Part shown: positions 45,129 through 55,154 of the stretch, piece after piece | Position numbering within the stretch: the stretch's first letter is position 1 | How the letters are laid out: the number at the start of each line of letters is the position of its first letter | NCBI RefSeq assembly: GCF_903645305.1 | Contig: NZ_CAHJXO010000001.1 | Location: forward strand, 744,001 to 808,000 | DNA length: 64,000 nt | Direction of reading: 5' to 3' | DNA from: Corynebacterium sp. Marseille-P4321 | GTDB lineage: Bacteria; Actinomycetota; Actinomycetes; Mycobacteriales; Mycobacteriaceae | Translations under genes and position numbers: made by a program | Notes under the pieces: generated by a model | Databases searched by the model: none | What the model was told of the DNA's origin: nothing | The model's input: the letters and a program-made list of their open reading frames with translations, nothing else

Positions 45129-45602
45129 ATGTCATTTCTTGGCAGCGCGAAAGAGTTCTTCGGCCTCGGCCCTATCGAGCACACCGAGGAGGATGCGTAC
45201 TACGACGACGGCGCTTACCGTGACGGTGGCTCCACCGCCTATGACCGCGACGTGCGCCCGGCTCGCGAAGAGCGCTACACCCCGGCCGCGCCTGCGCGCC
45301 CGCAGTACACGCGCAACTACACCCCGCACATTGTCACCGCGTCCCCGCGTACGTACAACGACGCCAAAGAAATCGGGGAGCCGTTCCGCGACGGCGACGC
45401 AGTGGTGATGGACCTGACGGACCTGAACACCGCTGATGCAAAGCGCATTGTGGATTTCGCCGCCGGCCTGTGCTTCGCGTTGCGTGGCAACATGCACAAC
45501 CTCTCCCGCGGGGTGGATACCCAGCGCCGCCTCTTCGCCATCGTCCCGGAAAACGCCGGGTTGGAAAAGGATGACCTGAAGCGCGCTGCACAGCTGCGAT
45601 AG
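45129..45602 (+). CDS. sepF: Cell division protein SepF
   Basis: A 157-residue protein with an N-terminal amphipathic membrane-binding helix (MSFLGSAKEFFGLG), a disordered acidic/arginine linker and a C-terminal SepF core (REPFRDGDAVVMDLTDLNTADAKRIVDFAAGLCFALRGNMHNLS). It anchors FtsZ polymers to the membrane; actinobacteria lack FtsA, so SepF is their main anchor. AAGGAG precedes the ATG. Confidence 0.94.
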   Translation: MSFLGSAKEFFGLGPIEHTEEDAYYDDGAYRDGGSTAYDRDVRPAREERYTPAAPARPQYTRNYTPHIVTASPRTYNDAKEIGEPFRDGDAVVMDLTDLNTADAKRIVDFAAGLCFALRGNMHNLSRGVDTQRRLFAIVPENAGLEKDDLKRAAQLR

Positions 45603-45623
45603 TGCTTCGTTAGGGTAAGACGC

Positions 45624-45929
45624 GTGGCACTATTCGGAGCAATACTTTTCACGATCGTCGGGCTTTACTCGCTGATTGTGGTCATCCGCATCATCGTCGA
45701 GATGATCCAGGCGTTTTCCAAACAGTTCGACCCACCGCACTGGTTCATCATGGTGGCGGAGCCGATCTTCCGCCTTACTGATCCACCGGTGCGCGCTTTG
45801 CGTCGCGTAATTCCGCCGCTGCGGCTCGGTGGCGGGGTTGGTTTGGACGTCAGCGTGATTGTGCTTTTCATCGCGCTTGCCCTCATTCAGGGGCTCATCC
45901 GCGGGCTGCTCATCGCGCCCGCCCTGTAG
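45624..45929 (+). CDS. YggT family membrane protein
   Basis: A 101-residue protein from GTG 45624, with two hydrophobic segments (about residues 1-27 and 73-98) around a short PPHWF...EPIFRLTDPPVRALRRVIPPL loop, the YggT signature. It lies between sepF and divIVA in most Gram-positive clusters; the family is linked to osmotic stress and divisome organisation without a settled mechanism. Confidence 0.9.
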   Translation: MALFGAILFTIVGLYSLIVVIRIIVEMIQAFSKQFDPPHWFIMVAEPIFRLTDPPVRALRRVIPPLRLGGGVGLDVSVIVLFIALALIQGLIRGLLIAPAL

Positions 45930-46015
45930 CCCACTCAACGTGGGGTTGAGATTCAGGGTAGAACTTAGAAGGTAGCCACCAAAGCGTGGACTACACCCAA
46001 CTTGAAGTAAACAGT

Positions 46016-46085
46016 TACAATTCAGCAGACAACTAGGTAAGCGATGCCGTAACGTGGTTCGCACCTTATGCCCGCTCCGGCGGGC
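46016..46085 (+). promoter_or_regulatory. divIVA upstream elements: TACAAT -10 and leader hairpin
   Basis: TACAAT at 46016-46021 is a good -10 hexamer with no clear -35. A GC-rich hairpin (46070-46075 with 46080-46085, GCCCGC/GCGGGC) sits 27 bp before the divIVA ATG. A second hairpin lies at 45934-45950 (CTCAAC/GTTGAG) just after yggT. Confidence 0.4.
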
Positions 46086-46112
46086 GAATATCCGACATCG
46101 AAGGGAACGCTA

Positions 46113-47324
46113 ATGCCGCTGACACCAGCAGACGTGCACAATGTCGCTTTCAGCAAACCCCCGATTGGTAAGCGGGGATACAACGAGGACGAGGTGGATC
46201 AGTTCCTCGACCTCGTTGAGGACACGCTGGCGCAGTTGCAGGATGAAAACGACGAGCTGCGCGCACGTGTGGAGGAGCTGAGCAGCGGCGAGGCAGCCGC
46301 AGCCCCGGTTTCCACCCGCATCGAGCCGGCTGCCACCTCCGATGTCAACGCCGACGAGATCCGCCAGCAGGTGGAGAACCAGGTGCGCGAGGAGTTCGAA
46401 GAGGAGCTCTTCGAGGCAAAGCAGCAGCGGAAGCAGGCTGAGCGCCAGATTCAGAACCTGCAGGCCGAGTTGGATACGGTCAAGCGGAAGGCTGAGCGCG
46501 ACCGTCAGCAGGGCATCGAGGATCAGAACGAGTCCGACCGTCGCATCGCCGATGCAGACAGGCGTGTGGTGGCGGCCGACAAGCGCACTGCAGATGCCGA
46601 GGCTCGCACCGCTACTGCGAACCGTCTCACCGAGGAAGCGGACGCACGCACTGTGGCCGCAAACCAGCTCACCGCGGAAGCTGAAGCCCGCACTGTCGCG
46701 GCGAACAAGCGCACTGAGGAGGCCGACGCCCGTACCGCTGCCGCCAACCTGGCAGCGGAGGAGAGTGCCGCGGATGCTGCCGAAGCGCGCGCTGAGACTG
46801 AGCTGTACAACCAGAACCACATGCAGGCAGCAAAGGTGCTTAGCTTGGCGCAGGAGATGGCAGACCGTCTCACCTCCGATGCGCAGCGCGAAGCGTCCAG
46901 CATGATCGCGGACGCACAGGACGCTGCGGACCGCGAGCTGCACGACGCGCGCACCAAGGCAAAGCGCCAGCTGCAGGATGCCCAAACGCGCTCTCGCGCG
47001 CAGCTCGACGAGGCTGAGGCAAAGGCCAAGCAGCTCGTTGAGGAGGCACAGCGTCAAGCGGAGGAGACCACCTCCCAGGCCAACGAGCGCGCAGAAGCGC
47101 AGATCCGCCAGGCCGAGGAACAGGCGACGAAGCTGCGCACCGAGGCTGAGCAGAAGCACTCCGAGATCCTCAACACGGTCAAGCAGCAGCAGACTGCGCT
47201 GGAGAACCGCATCGCGGAGCTGCGTACCTTCGAGCGCGAGTACCGCACTCGCCTGAAGACGCTGCTGGAGTCTCAGCTGGAGGAGCTGGAGGCGCGCACC
47301 TCTTCCGCTCCGAACGAGCAGTAA
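46113..47324 (+). CDS. divIVA: Polar growth protein DivIVA (Wag31)
   Basis: A 403-residue coiled-coil protein from ATG 46113 with GAAGGGA upstream. The N-terminal membrane-targeting domain [37 protein letters not shown] is the DivIVA signature; the remainder is almost entirely coiled coil. It self-assembles at the negatively curved poles and directs apical peptidoglycan synthesis. Residues 147-216 are five tandem 14-residue repeats (type [14 protein letters not shown]). From memory, C. glutamicum DivIVA is about 365 residues, so roughly three repeat units could account for the extra length. A terminator follows. Confidence 0.95.
   Translation: MPLTPADVHNVAFSKPPIGKRGYNEDEVDQFLDLVEDTLAQLQDENDELRARVEELSSGEAAAAPVSTRIEPAATSDVNADEIRQQVENQVREEFEEELFEAKQQRKQAERQIQNLQAELDTVKRKAERDRQQGIEDQNESDRRIADADRRVVAADKRTADAEARTATANRLTEEADARTVAANQLTAEAEARTVAANKRTEEADARTAAANLAAEESAADAAEARAETELYNQNHMQAAKVLSLAQEMADRLTSDAQREASSMIADAQDAADRELHDARTKAKRQLQDAQTRSRAQLDEAEAKAKQLVEEAQRQAEETTSQANERAEAQIRQAEEQATKLRTEAEQKHSEILNTVKQQQTALENRIAELRTFEREYRTRLKTLLESQLEELEARTSSAPNEQ
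46551..46760 (+). repeat. Five tandem 42-bp units encoding 14-residue coiled-coil repeats in DivIVA
   Basis: Residues 147-160, 161-174, 175-188, 189-202 and 203-216 align as E/D-A-D/E-A-R-T-x-x-A-N-x-x-T-x. DNA copies are diverged but in register. Two heptads per unit keep the coiled coil in phase. Confidence 0.85.
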
Positions 47325-47337
47325 CAACTTTCCTTCA

Positions 47338-47375
47338 AGCCGCGGCGTTGTATGATGTGCAACGTCGCGGCTTTT
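47338..47375 (+). terminator. Rho-independent terminator after divIVA
   Basis: A 13-bp stem with one G-T pair (47338-47350 with 47360-47372, AGCCGCGGCGTTG/CAACGTCGCGGCT), 9-nt loop, then TTT. It separates the dcw cluster from the ileS leader. Confidence 0.88.
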
Positions 47376-47380
47376 GCGAT

Positions 47381-47560
47381 GCGCACTGATCCGGCCATCA
47401 CCGGGGAGCGCTTCCGGAAGAACAGCTTAAAGGCCCAGTAGAACCGGACGTTTACCACGGAAGACGTCACTTCCTTCACCACAACGAAGTGGGGGTGCGT
47501 ATGCGCCCCAAGCAGGGTGGTACCGCGTGGGTTGACCGCGTCCCTGCGAGGTTGAAGGAG
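47381..47560 (+). promoter_or_regulatory. T-box riboswitch for isoleucyl-tRNA upstream of ileS
   Basis: The conserved T-box core AGGGTGGTACCGCG is at 47514-47527. The presumed specifier codon ATC (isoleucine), followed by A, is at 47397-47399 in GGCCATCACCGGGGAGC, the short stem I form of actinobacterial ileS T-boxes. TCCTTCA at 47472-47478 is a perfect complement of TGAAGGA at 47553-47559, which is the ileS Shine-Dalgarno; CACTTC/GAAGTG and GGGGTGC/GCGCCCC stems lie between. Uncharged tRNA-Ile should stabilise the T-box pairing and free the ribosome-binding site, so control is at translation, as known for M. tuberculosis. Confidence 0.93.
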
Positions 47561-47566
47561 TATGTG

Positions 47567-50500
47567 ATGGTGGGCAACGTCTACCCGAAGGTGAGCTTCG
47601 ACGGAGACACCTTCCCCGAACTCGAGCAGTCCGTGCTCGCGTACTGGAACAGCGACAACACGTTCCAGGCCTCGCTGGACAACCGCGAGGGCGCAGAGGA
47701 ATACGTGTTTAACGACGGACCGCCGTTCGCAAACGGTTTGCCGCACTACGGCCACCTGCTCACCGGCTACGTCAAAGACATCGTGCCGCGTTTCCGCACC
47801 ATGGCTGGCTACCGCGTGCCGCGCGTATTCGGGTGGGACTGCCACGGCCTGCCTGCTGAGCTGGAGGCGGAAAAGCAGCTCGGTATTACGGACAAGGGCC
47901 AGATCGAGGAGATGGGCCTAGAGAAGTTCAACGAGTACTGCGCCAAGTCGGTGATGCACTACGCCGGTGAGTGGGAGGACTACGTCACCCGCCAGGCACG
48001 TTGGGTGGATTTCGAAAACGGCTACAAGACGATGGACCCCGAGTACATGGAGTCCGTCATGTGGGCGTTTAAGGAGCTCTACGATAAGGGCCTGATCTAC
48101 CAGGGCTTCCGTGTCCTGCCGTACTCCTGGGCAGAGCACACGCCGCTGTCTAACCAGGAGACCCGGCTGGACGATGCGTATCGCGACCGCCAGGATCCCA
48201 CAGTCACCGTCACCATGCCGTTCACAGGAGCGAGGGAAGGCTTCGCTGCGGAGCAAACCGTACAGGAGCACCCGGAACTTCTGAACGCCGCCGCGATCGC
48301 CTGGACCACCACGCCGTGGACGCTACCGTCGAACCTCGCGCTCGCGGTGCACCCGGAGGTGGAATACAGCTTGGTGAAGGTGGGGGCAGACGGGGCGGAA
48401 GGCTTCGTCGATAAGCAACTGCTCTTGGCGACGAGCCTGCTCGGCGCGTACGCCAAGGAGTTGGGCGAGTTTGAGACCGTGGCGACGTTCGTCGGCGCGC
48501 AGCTGGAGGGTCTGGAGTACGAGCCGGTGTTCGGTTACTTCGCGGACACCGAAAACGCGTTTATGGTGCTCAACGCCGATTACGTGACCACCGAGGACGG
48601 CACCGGTGTCGTGCACCAGGCGCCGGCGTTCGGTGAGGACGATATGCTCACCTGCGAGAAGTACGATATCGGTCTGGTCATCCCGGTGGATGCGGACGGC
48701 AAGTTCACCTCGCTCGTGCCCGACTACGAGGGCCAGCTGGTCTTCGACGCGAACCGCGACATCATCCGCGACTTGAAGGCCGCCGGGCGGGTTGTGCGCG
48801 ACCAGACGATTAACCACTCCTACCCGCACTCCTGGCGCTCCGGCGAGCCGCTGATCTACATGGCGCTGCCGGCGTGGTTTGTGAAGGTCACTGACATCCG
48901 CGACCGCATGGTGGAGCTGAACCAGGAGATCGACTGGATCCCATCTCACATCCGTGACGGCCAGTTCGGCAAGTGGCTCGAAGGCGCGCGCGATTGGAAC
49001 ATCTCGCGCACCCGCTACTGGGGCTCGCCGGTGCCGGCGTGGGTGTCGGACAACCCGGAGTACCCGCGCGTGGACGTGTACGGCTCACTCGACGAGCTGG
49101 AGCGCGACTTCGGCGAGCGCCCGAAGTCGTTGCACCGCCCGCACATCGACGAGCTTACGCGCCCGAACCCGGACGACCCGACGGGGCAATCCATGATGCG
49201 GCGTGTGCCGGACGTGTTGGACTGCTGGTTCGAGTCCGGCTCCATGCCCTTTGCGCAGTACCACTACCCGTTTGAGAACGTCGAGGAGCACGATTCACGC
49301 CAGCCCGCGGACTTCATCGTGGAGTACTCGGGCCAGACGCGCGGCTGGTTCTACGTCCAGCACGTGCTGGCTACCGCGCTGTTCGACCGCGTCGCGTTCA
49401 AGCGCGTCGTCGCCCACGGCATTGTGCTCGGCTCCGACGGGCAGAAGATGAGTAAGTCGAAGGGCAACTACCCGAACGTCAACGAGGTCTTCGACCGCGA
49501 TGGCTCGGACGCCATGCGCTGGTTCCTCATGTCCTCGCCGATCCTGCGCGGCGGCAACCTGATTGTCACCGAGCAAGGCATCCGCGAAGGTGTGCGCCAG
49601 GCGCTTTTGCCGATCTGGAACGCGTACACGTTCCTGCAGCTGTACTCCTCTGAGGAAGCGACCTGGTCGCTGGACTCAGACAACGTGCTCGACCGTTACA
49701 TCCTGGCCAAGACCCACGATTTGGTCGAAGGCGTTGACGCGGCGCTGCGCGAGACCCGTATCGCGGATGCCTGCGACGAGGTCCGGCGCTTCGCCGACAC
49801 CTTGACCAACTGGTACGTGCGCCGCTCCCGTGACCGTTTCTGGGAGGGCCAGGAGGCGCACCCGGAGGCATTCAACACGCTCTACACGGTGCTGGAGATT
49901 GTCACGCGTGTCACCGCGCCACTTTTGCCGTACATCTCCGAGGTGATCTGGCGCGGCTTGACCGGCGAGCGTTCGGTGCACCTGACGGACTACCCGGTGG
50001 CCGCCGAGATTCCGGCGGACGCCGAGCTGGTAGCCGCGATGGACGCCACACGTGCGGTGTGCTCCGCGGCGTCGTCGGTGCGAAAGGCGAACAAGCTGCG
50101 TAACCGCCTGCCACTGCCGAAGCTCACCGTGGCGCTCGCCGACGCTGAGAAGCTCGAGCCGTTTGTTTCAACCATCCGCGACGAGGTGAACGTAAAAGAT
50201 GTGGAGCTGACCACCGACGTGGATTCCGTCGGTTCGTTCGAAGTCGTGGTGAACGCGAAGGTGGCCGGCCCGCAGTTGGGCAAGGATGTGCAGCGCGCCA
50301 TCAAGAACGTCAAGGCTGGTAACTACGAGCGTCGTGGCGACGACGTGGTGGTCGACGGCGACATCGTGCTCACCCCGGAGTTGTACACCGAGCGCCTGGT
50401 GGCGGAGAACCCGGAGAGCACCGCGCGTGTCGACGTTGCCGGCGGCGCCGTCGGCCTCGTGGTGCTGGACACCGAGGTCACCGAGGAGCTCGAGGCAGAG

Positions 50501-50737
50501 GGTTGGGCCGCCGACGTGATCCGCGGCCTGCAGGACGCGCGTAAGCAGGAAGGCTTGGAGGTCTCCGACCGCATTGCCGTGGTGCTTTCCGTGCCCGCCG
50601 AGCGCGAGGAGTGGGCGAACCGCCACGCTGACCACATCGCGGGCGAGACGCTGGCCACATCCTTCGACGTGGTCACCGAGCCGGTTGAGGGCCACAGCGT
50701 GATCGACGGCGTGATCGCCACGGTGCGCAAGCAGTAG
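47567..50737 (+). CDS. ileS: Isoleucine--tRNA ligase
   Basis: A 1056-residue class Ia synthetase. The HIGH-type motif is PHYGHLLTG (HYGH at residues 60-63), the editing (CP1) domain includes [16 protein letters not shown], and the KMSKS loop is at residues 627-631. It charges tRNA-Ile in the cytoplasm and edits valine. ATG 47567 was chosen because GAAGGAG ends 6 bp before it; the longer open frame from 47489 runs through the T-box. Length fits the eukaryote-like long IleRS form of actinobacteria. Confidence 0.96.
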   Translation: MVGNVYPKVSFDGDTFPELEQSVLAYWNSDNTFQASLDNREGAEEYVFNDGPPFANGLPHYGHLLTGYVKDIVPRFRTMAGYRVPRVFGWDCHGLPAELEAEKQLGITDKGQIEEMGLEKFNEYCAKSVMHYAGEWEDYVTRQARWVDFENGYKTMDPEYMESVMWAFKELYDKGLIYQGFRVLPYSWAEHTPLSNQETRLDDAYRDRQDPTVTVTMPFTGAREGFAAEQTVQEHPELLNAAAIAWTTTPWTLPSNLALAVHPEVEYSLVKVGADGAEGFVDKQLLLATSLLGAYAKELGEFETVATFVGAQLEGLEYEPVFGYFADTENAFMVLNADYVTTEDGTGVVHQAPAFGEDDMLTCEKYDIGLVIPVDADGKFTSLVPDYEGQLVFDANRDIIRDLKAAGRVVRDQTINHSYPHSWRSGEPLIYMALPAWFVKVTDIRDRMVELNQEIDWIPSHIRDGQFGKWLEGARDWNISRTRYWGSPVPAWVSDNPEYPRVDVYGSLDELERDFGERPKSLHRPHIDELTRPNPDDPTGQSMMRRVPDVLDCWFESGSMPFAQYHYPFENVEEHDSRQPADFIVEYSGQTRGWFYVQHVLATALFDRVAFKRVVAHGIVLGSDGQKMSKSKGNYPNVNEVFDRDGSDAMRWFLMSSPILRGGNLIVTEQGIREGVRQALLPIWNAYTFLQLYSSEEATWSLDSDNVLDRYILAKTHDLVEGVDAALRETRIADACDEVRRFADTLTNWYVRRSRDRFWEGQEAHPEAFNTLYTVLEIVTRVTAPLLPYISEVIWRGLTGERSVHLTDYPVAAEIPADAELVAAMDATRAVCSAASSVRKANKLRNRLPLPKLTVALADAEKLEPFVSTIRDEVNVKDVELTTDVDSVGSFEVVVNAKVAGPQLGKDVQRAIKNVKAGNYERRGDDVVVDGDIVLTPELYTERLVAENPESTARVDVAGGAVGLVVLDTEVTEELEAEGWAADVIRGLQDARKQEGLEVSDRIAVVLSVPAEREEWANRHADHIAGETLATSFDVVTEPVEGHSVIDGVIATVRKQ

Positions 50738-50824
50738 GTCCCCGCTAGTTCCGCGCACTCGCCGCGGTGCCGTGAAGCCGTAGCGCTAACCGGTGCCGCG
50801 GCTTCTGCGTGCCCGGGGAAGGGG

Positions 50825-51991
50825 CTACCCGTGCAAGGTCAGGCCCCAGTACTGGATCGCCCCGGCGATGGACATGCCACCCGCGAGGGTCTTGTTGTAG
50901 TCGCTCACGCGTGAGGAAACGCCGAGCGCCCATGCTCCGGAGTTGTCGTAGGCGAAAATGGCGCCGCCCGAATCTCCTCGGTCGTTGATATTCCGGTAGA
51001 AGAACTGGCCGGCCTTATCCACCTCCACGAACACGCCGCACGAGTAGCCGGTGGTGGAGCCGAGCCGACAGATCGCCATGTCACGCCTCGCTGCTTCCTC
51101 CGGGGTAATCCAGCCCTGCAGCGGTTCGTTGATGGGAAGCGCTGAGTCGACATACGGCTTCGCCTCGGCGTAGAGCTCGATCAAACCGATGTCGGCGCCG
51201 GTGATGTTAGTACTGGAGCCCTCGACGTAGGACTCCACCATTTCGCCGATGCGCAAGGTATTGCCCTGGGAATCCGCGACGTAGAACTGATCACCCACGC
51301 GCCCGCAGTGGCCCGCGGTGATGATGAATGCTCGGTCCCCGCGCGAGGCGATGAACCCGGTGGAGCACACCATGTTCTGGTTCGCGTTGTGGATGCGCGC
51401 GCCGGGCACGATCTTGCCGGGGGCTTCCAGGAAGCGCCAGTCTTCCCGGTTGTGGTACAAGATGCCGAGGTTGTCGTCGCGGCCTGCGCGGCCAGCGCCG
51501 TTGTTGCCCGGGTCGATGCGCTGCGGGTCCACGACCGGGGTGTGCGCTGGCGGAGGTGCTGCGTTGGGGGTGGGGTCGGGGACTACGAAGTTGGAGGCGG
51601 GGAAATCGAAACCGTAGACGTCGGCCGTCACTCCGTTAGTGCTGCAACTGAAGGTGAAATCCCCCGAAAACTCAGCGCTTTCCAGGTGGCCTTCAAGCGG
51701 GCCTTCGAAGAGATCTCCCGAGATACGGTCCTCGGGCACGTCGTTGGCCCACACCATGACCGAGGTGAAGTCGATGCCCTCCGCGGCGAAACCATCCTCC
51801 ACTGCGCTTTCGCACGCGTTGGCCACGTCCGCGCGGTTGAGGCTAACGGCGGCAGTGGTGGTTTCCGTGCCCCAGAGATCGACGGTGGTCTCTTCGTTCG
51901 CATCTTGCTCCTCAACATCCGACTCGGAGCAGGCGGCGAGCGGCAGGAGCGCGATCAATGTGGCGGCGCGTAGGGCGGGGGAGAACCTCAT
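50825..51991 (-). CDS. Trypsin-like (S1 family) serine protease lipoprotein
   Basis: A 388-residue secreted lipoprotein: MRFSPALRAATLIALLPLAAC gives a signal peptide with lipidated Cys21. After a ~170-residue N-terminal domain that I do not recognise comes a chymotrypsin-fold protease with His in ITAGHC, Asp in GADIGLIEL and Ser in RGDSGGAIF, plus one cysteine pair (Cys in MVCSTGF and in GHC). Its substrate is unknown. ATG 51991 was chosen for the signal peptide; upstream ATGs at 52000 and 52051 are possible. It converges on ileS and is divergent from dinB. Confidence 0.82.
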   Translation of the reverse strand: MRFSPALRAATLIALLPLAACSESDVEEQDANEETTVDLWGTETTTAAVSLNRADVANACESAVEDGFAAEGIDFTSVMVWANDVPEDRISGDLFEGPLEGHLESAEFSGDFTFSCSTNGVTADVYGFDFPASNFVVPDPTPNAAPPPAHTPVVDPQRIDPGNNGAGRAGRDDNLGILYHNREDWRFLEAPGKIVPGARIHNANQNMVCSTGFIASRGDRAFIITAGHCGRVGDQFYVADSQGNTLRIGEMVESYVEGSSTNITGADIGLIELYAEAKPYVDSALPINEPLQGWITPEEAARRDMAICRLGSTTGYSCGVFVEVDKAGQFFYRNINDRGDSGGAIFAYDNSGAWALGVSSRVSDYNKTLAGGMSIAGAIQYWGLTLHG

Positions 51992-52098
51992 GTACTGCAT
52001 ACTTACATACTTGACCCAAGTGTGCTGGAAATCACAAGGCTTGAGGCTCAATCGGTGTGGATTGGAGAAAACGCCCCGGGCTGGGGCACAGTTGCACT

Positions 52099-53487
52099 AT
52101 GGCTCGCTGGGTGCTGCACATCGACATGGACGCGTTCTACGCGTCGTGCGAGCAGCTCACCCGCCCCACCCTCAAGGGCCGCCCAGTACTCGTCGCGGGT
52201 GTCACCGGCCGGGGGGTGGTGGCAGGGGCAAGCTATGAGGCACGCAAGTATGGCGCACGCTCGGCGATGCCCACGCACCGCGCGGCACGGCTCGTCGGCC
52301 CGAAAGCCGTGTTGGTCGCGCCGCGCCGGGCGGTGTACTCGGTGGCGTCGCACCGAGTTTTCGAGGTTATCGCCAGGCACGTGGACGTGGTGGAGCAGCT
52401 TTCTATCGACGAAGCCTTCATGGAGCCCGCCGAGCTCGTCGGTGCCACCCCTGAGCAGGTCACCGAGTGGGCCAACGACCTGCGCGCCGAAATCCGCAGC
52501 GAAACGGGCCTGCCTAGCTCAATCGGGGCGGGCCCGGGCAAGCAGTACGCGAAGATCGGTTCGGGCCGGGCGAAGCCCGACGGGGTGTTCGTCATCCCGC
52601 ACGAGAGACAGCTTGAGATCTTGCACCCGATGCCGGTCAGCGAGCTGTGGGGCGTGGGACCGGTGACGGAGGCGAAGCTCGCGGCGGCGGGTATTGCCAC
52701 CATCGGCGACTTGGCGCACTTGAGCGAGAAGGAGTTGGACATCGCGCTTGGCGGAGCGGTGGGCAGGCAGTTGTGGTGGTTGGCGCAGGGTATCGACGAC
52801 CGCCCGGTCGCTCCCCGCGCCGAAGCAAAGCAGATCTCCTCCGAACACACGTACCCGCAGGATCTGACCACCCCGCCGGAGGTGGACGAGGCCCTAAAAC
52901 GTGCCGCGGCCGAGTCGCACCGCCGCCTGGTCAAAGACGGCCGCGGCGCACGCACGGTGACGGTGAAGCTGCGGATGGCCGACTTTCGTATTGAGTCGCG
53001 CTCCGCGACGCTGCCCTACGCCACGGACGACGACGAAACGCTGCTTGCTACCGCGTTCAAGCTGGTGCGCTACCCGGACGAGGTGGGGCCGATCCGGTTG
53101 GTAGGCGTGTCGTACTCCGGCCTGGAGGATTCGCTGCAGGACGTGCTGTTCCCGGAGCTGGACCAGGCGATTGTAAAGCCGCGGCCGGTGTCCACCGACT
53201 ACGAGACGGGCGTGAGCGATCACGCCGGCGAACCCGAGGTCGAGGTGGTGCGCGAGGGTGAGCCCGCTGGTGCTGCCGGGCGGTGGAGCGCCACGCAGGA
53301 TGTCTTCCACCCAGACTTCGGCCACGGCTGGGTTCAAGGTGCCGGCAAGGGGTGGGTGACGGTGCGGTTTGAAACGCGGGCGACTGGCCCCGGCAAGATC
53401 AAGTCTTTGCGTGCCGATGACCCGCAGCTTACGCCCGCCGATCCGCTGGATTCGCTCGCCTGGGGCGATTGGCTGGGGCGGGAATAG
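52099..53487 (+). CDS. dinB: DNA polymerase IV (Y-family, DinB)
   Basis: A 462-residue translesion polymerase with catalytic acidic residues in VLHIDMDAFYASCEQ (Asp9/Asp11) and QLSIDEAFME, and the helix-hairpin-helix ELWGVGPVTEAKLAAAGIATIGDLA. A little-finger domain follows, and the last ~70 residues (RWSATQDVFHPDFGHGWVQGAGKGWVTVRFETRATGPGKIKSL) form a C-terminal extension I associate with actinobacterial DinB proteins. ATG 52099 was chosen because homology begins immediately; an upstream in-frame ATG at 52057 seems too early. Confidence 0.93.
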   Translation: MARWVLHIDMDAFYASCEQLTRPTLKGRPVLVAGVTGRGVVAGASYEARKYGARSAMPTHRAARLVGPKAVLVAPRRAVYSVASHRVFEVIARHVDVVEQLSIDEAFMEPAELVGATPEQVTEWANDLRAEIRSETGLPSSIGAGPGKQYAKIGSGRAKPDGVFVIPHERQLEILHPMPVSELWGVGPVTEAKLAAAGIATIGDLAHLSEKELDIALGGAVGRQLWWLAQGIDDRPVAPRAEAKQISSEHTYPQDLTTPPEVDEALKRAAAESHRRLVKDGRGARTVTVKLRMADFRIESRSATLPYATDDDETLLATAFKLVRYPDEVGPIRLVGVSYSGLEDSLQDVLFPELDQAIVKPRPVSTDYETGVSDHAGEPEVEVVREGEPAGAAGRWSATQDVFHPDFGHGWVQGAGKGWVTVRFETRATGPGKIKSLRADDPQLTPADPLDSLAWGDWLGRE

Positions 53488-53502
53488 CAGTAAAAACCCC
53501 AG

Positions 53503-54414
53503 CTAGAACAGCGTCTGCGGGGCGACCCCCGACGACAAGGCGGTGGCGAGCGCAATGCGGGCCTGTCCCGCGCGCAAGAACCCGGCCGGAATGGCACCGA
53601 GCGCTCCCAGCGTAGAGCCACCGCCAGCGCCGCCGTATTCGAAGGCCACCTCGCCGTTCGGCACCGAGCTGGCCACCACCACCGGTACGCCCGCGCTGAG
53701 AAGGCCGGCAATCGCTTCGCCCATCGCGTCGGAGACGTTGCCCGCGCCGAGCGCCTCAACCACCACGCCATCCGGGTTGAGCTGGGCGGCGGCTCGCACG
53801 AGCTCGGCGTCGGCGCCCGCCCAGGCGCGGATGATGGGAATACGAAGCGGCGCAAGCGGCGCGGGCTGCACCGCCACGGGCCGCGGCAGGGGGCGCTCAC
53901 TGGCAAGCGCGAAAGCGTGCAGGTCGGAAGTGTGCACCTTTTGCAGCCCGCGCGCCGGGAGGGTTTCGCCGCCGAAGTGCACGAGCACTCCGGTGCCGCG
54001 GCGCAGCCGGTCGGCGGCAACGTCGATCGCCCGGCGGAGGTTCTCGGGCCCGTCCGGGTGCGGGTGGTCCGCTGGGCGCATCGCGCCGGTGAGCACCACG
54101 GGCCGCGGATCGTCGTGCACCAGGTCGAGCGCGAGCGCGGTCTCGGCAAGGGAATCGGTGCCGTGGGTGACGACTACGGAAGACACGGAAGCGTCGTCAA
54201 GCGCACTGCTTACTAGCCCCCGCAACATGTCGATGTCCCCAAGCCCCACTGACGACGAATCCAACCTCACCGCATCGTAAGTGCGCACCGGCAACCCGCT
54301 GCCGCTTGCTGCAACGAGCTCGGCGGCGGTGCGGGTGGGCACAAGCGCGCCGGATGCGTTTTGGGTGCACGCGATGGTGCCGCCGGTGGTGATGACAAGT
54401 GTGAATTCGCCCAT
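53503..54414 (-). CDS. ansA: L-asparaginase (type I/II amidohydrolase family)
   Basis: A 303-residue protein whose catalytic threonines are in VITTGGTIACTQ and VVTHGTDSLAETA, with LTGAMRPADHPHPDGPENL and FGGETLPARGLQKVHTSDL characteristic of the family. It hydrolyses asparagine to aspartate and ammonia. There is no signal peptide, so it is probably cytoplasmic. ATG 54414 was chosen; a weaker upstream ATG would add nine residues. It converges on dinB with 15 bp between. Confidence 0.92.
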   Translation of the reverse strand: MGEFTLVITTGGTIACTQNASGALVPTRTAAELVAASGSGLPVRTYDAVRLDSSSVGLGDIDMLRGLVSSALDDASVSSVVVTHGTDSLAETALALDLVHDDPRPVVLTGAMRPADHPHPDGPENLRRAIDVAADRLRRGTGVLVHFGGETLPARGLQKVHTSDLHAFALASERPLPRPVAVQPAPLAPLRIPIIRAWAGADAELVRAAAQLNPDGVVVEALGAGNVSDAMGEAIAGLLSAGVPVVVASSVPNGEVAFEYGGAGGGSTLGALGAIPAGFLRAGQARIALATALSSGVAPQTLF

Positions 54415-54524
54415 GGCTTGAGCGTAGTGCCCGTGTGGCAATTGGAGCAGCTGCGTATCGACGGTAACGTGAGCGGGAAGAAGCCGCTTCCCGCGTGCTC
54501 AGCCGAAATGTGTAAGGAGATCCC

Positions 54525-55154
54525 GTGAAAGCCAAGCAACTCGCCGCCGCACTCGCAGTAGTCGGACTCACGTTCGGCGTGAGCGCGTGCTCTGAGGACG
54601 AGGCGACGGTGGAGGAGACCACCGCGGCGCCGACCGACGGCCAGGACGCCGCGCCGGCGCAGATGCCCACCGCGGAGGAGCTTAACGCCGTGCTCATGCG
54701 CGCTGCGGACCCGAACCTGCCGATCAACGAGCGCGTGCACACCGTCCAGGGCGGCGAGCAGGTGCCGGAGCTCTTCGACAAGATGAGCCAGTCGCAGCAG
54801 GAATCCGGCGCGCAGTTCCAGGTGGTTGACCCGGTCCTGCCGGGCTACACCGCGAACTCCGTGCTGGCCACGGTGAGCTTCACGCGCCCGGACGCGGAAC
54901 AGCAGCTCGCCCAGGACGTCGAATTCGTGCACGAGGACGGTGCCTGGAAGATCTCCCAGAGCTGGGCCTGCTTCCTCATCTCCAACACGTTGCCGGCGGA
55001 GGAGGTGCCGGCGATGTGCATGAGCAACACCCCGGCCGAGGCACCCGCGCCTGACGCCCCGGCCAACCCGGAGGTGCCGGCGCCAGCCCCGGGCGGCGAG
55101 GTACCGATGGAGGCTCCGGTGGAGGAGCAGTTCCAGGAGGCTCCGGCGCTCTAG
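54525..55154 (+). CDS. MTB12-like secreted lipoprotein
   Basis: A 209-residue protein from GTG 54525 with AAGGAGA upstream. The signal peptide ends at VSAC (lipidated Cys22). The middle ~100 residues (MPTAEELNAVLMRAADPNLPINERVHTVQGGEQVPELFDKM and VEFVHEDGAWKISQSWACFLI) resemble the low-molecular-weight antigen MTB12 domain. The tail is Pro/Ala/Glu-rich. Function is unknown; a cell-surface role is inferred. Its stop overlaps the convergent lipoprotein gene by 4 bp. Confidence 0.8.
   Translation: MKAKQLAAALAVVGLTFGVSACSEDEATVEETTAAPTDGQDAAPAQMPTAEELNAVLMRAADPNLPINERVHTVQGGEQVPELFDKMSQSQQESGAQFQVVDPVLPGYTANSVLATVSFTRPDAEQQLAQDVEFVHEDGAWKISQSWACFLISNTLPAEEVPAMCMSNTPAEAPAPDAPANPEVPAPAPGGEVPMEAPVEEQFQEAPAL

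Noticed and set aside
47489-47566. Upstream extension of ileS
   Set aside because: It runs through the conserved T-box core; the SD is placed for ATG 47567.
50765-50812. Possible terminator hairpin after ileS
   Set aside because: GAAGCCG/CGGCTTC can pair, but the loop is about 18 nt and no T-run follows.
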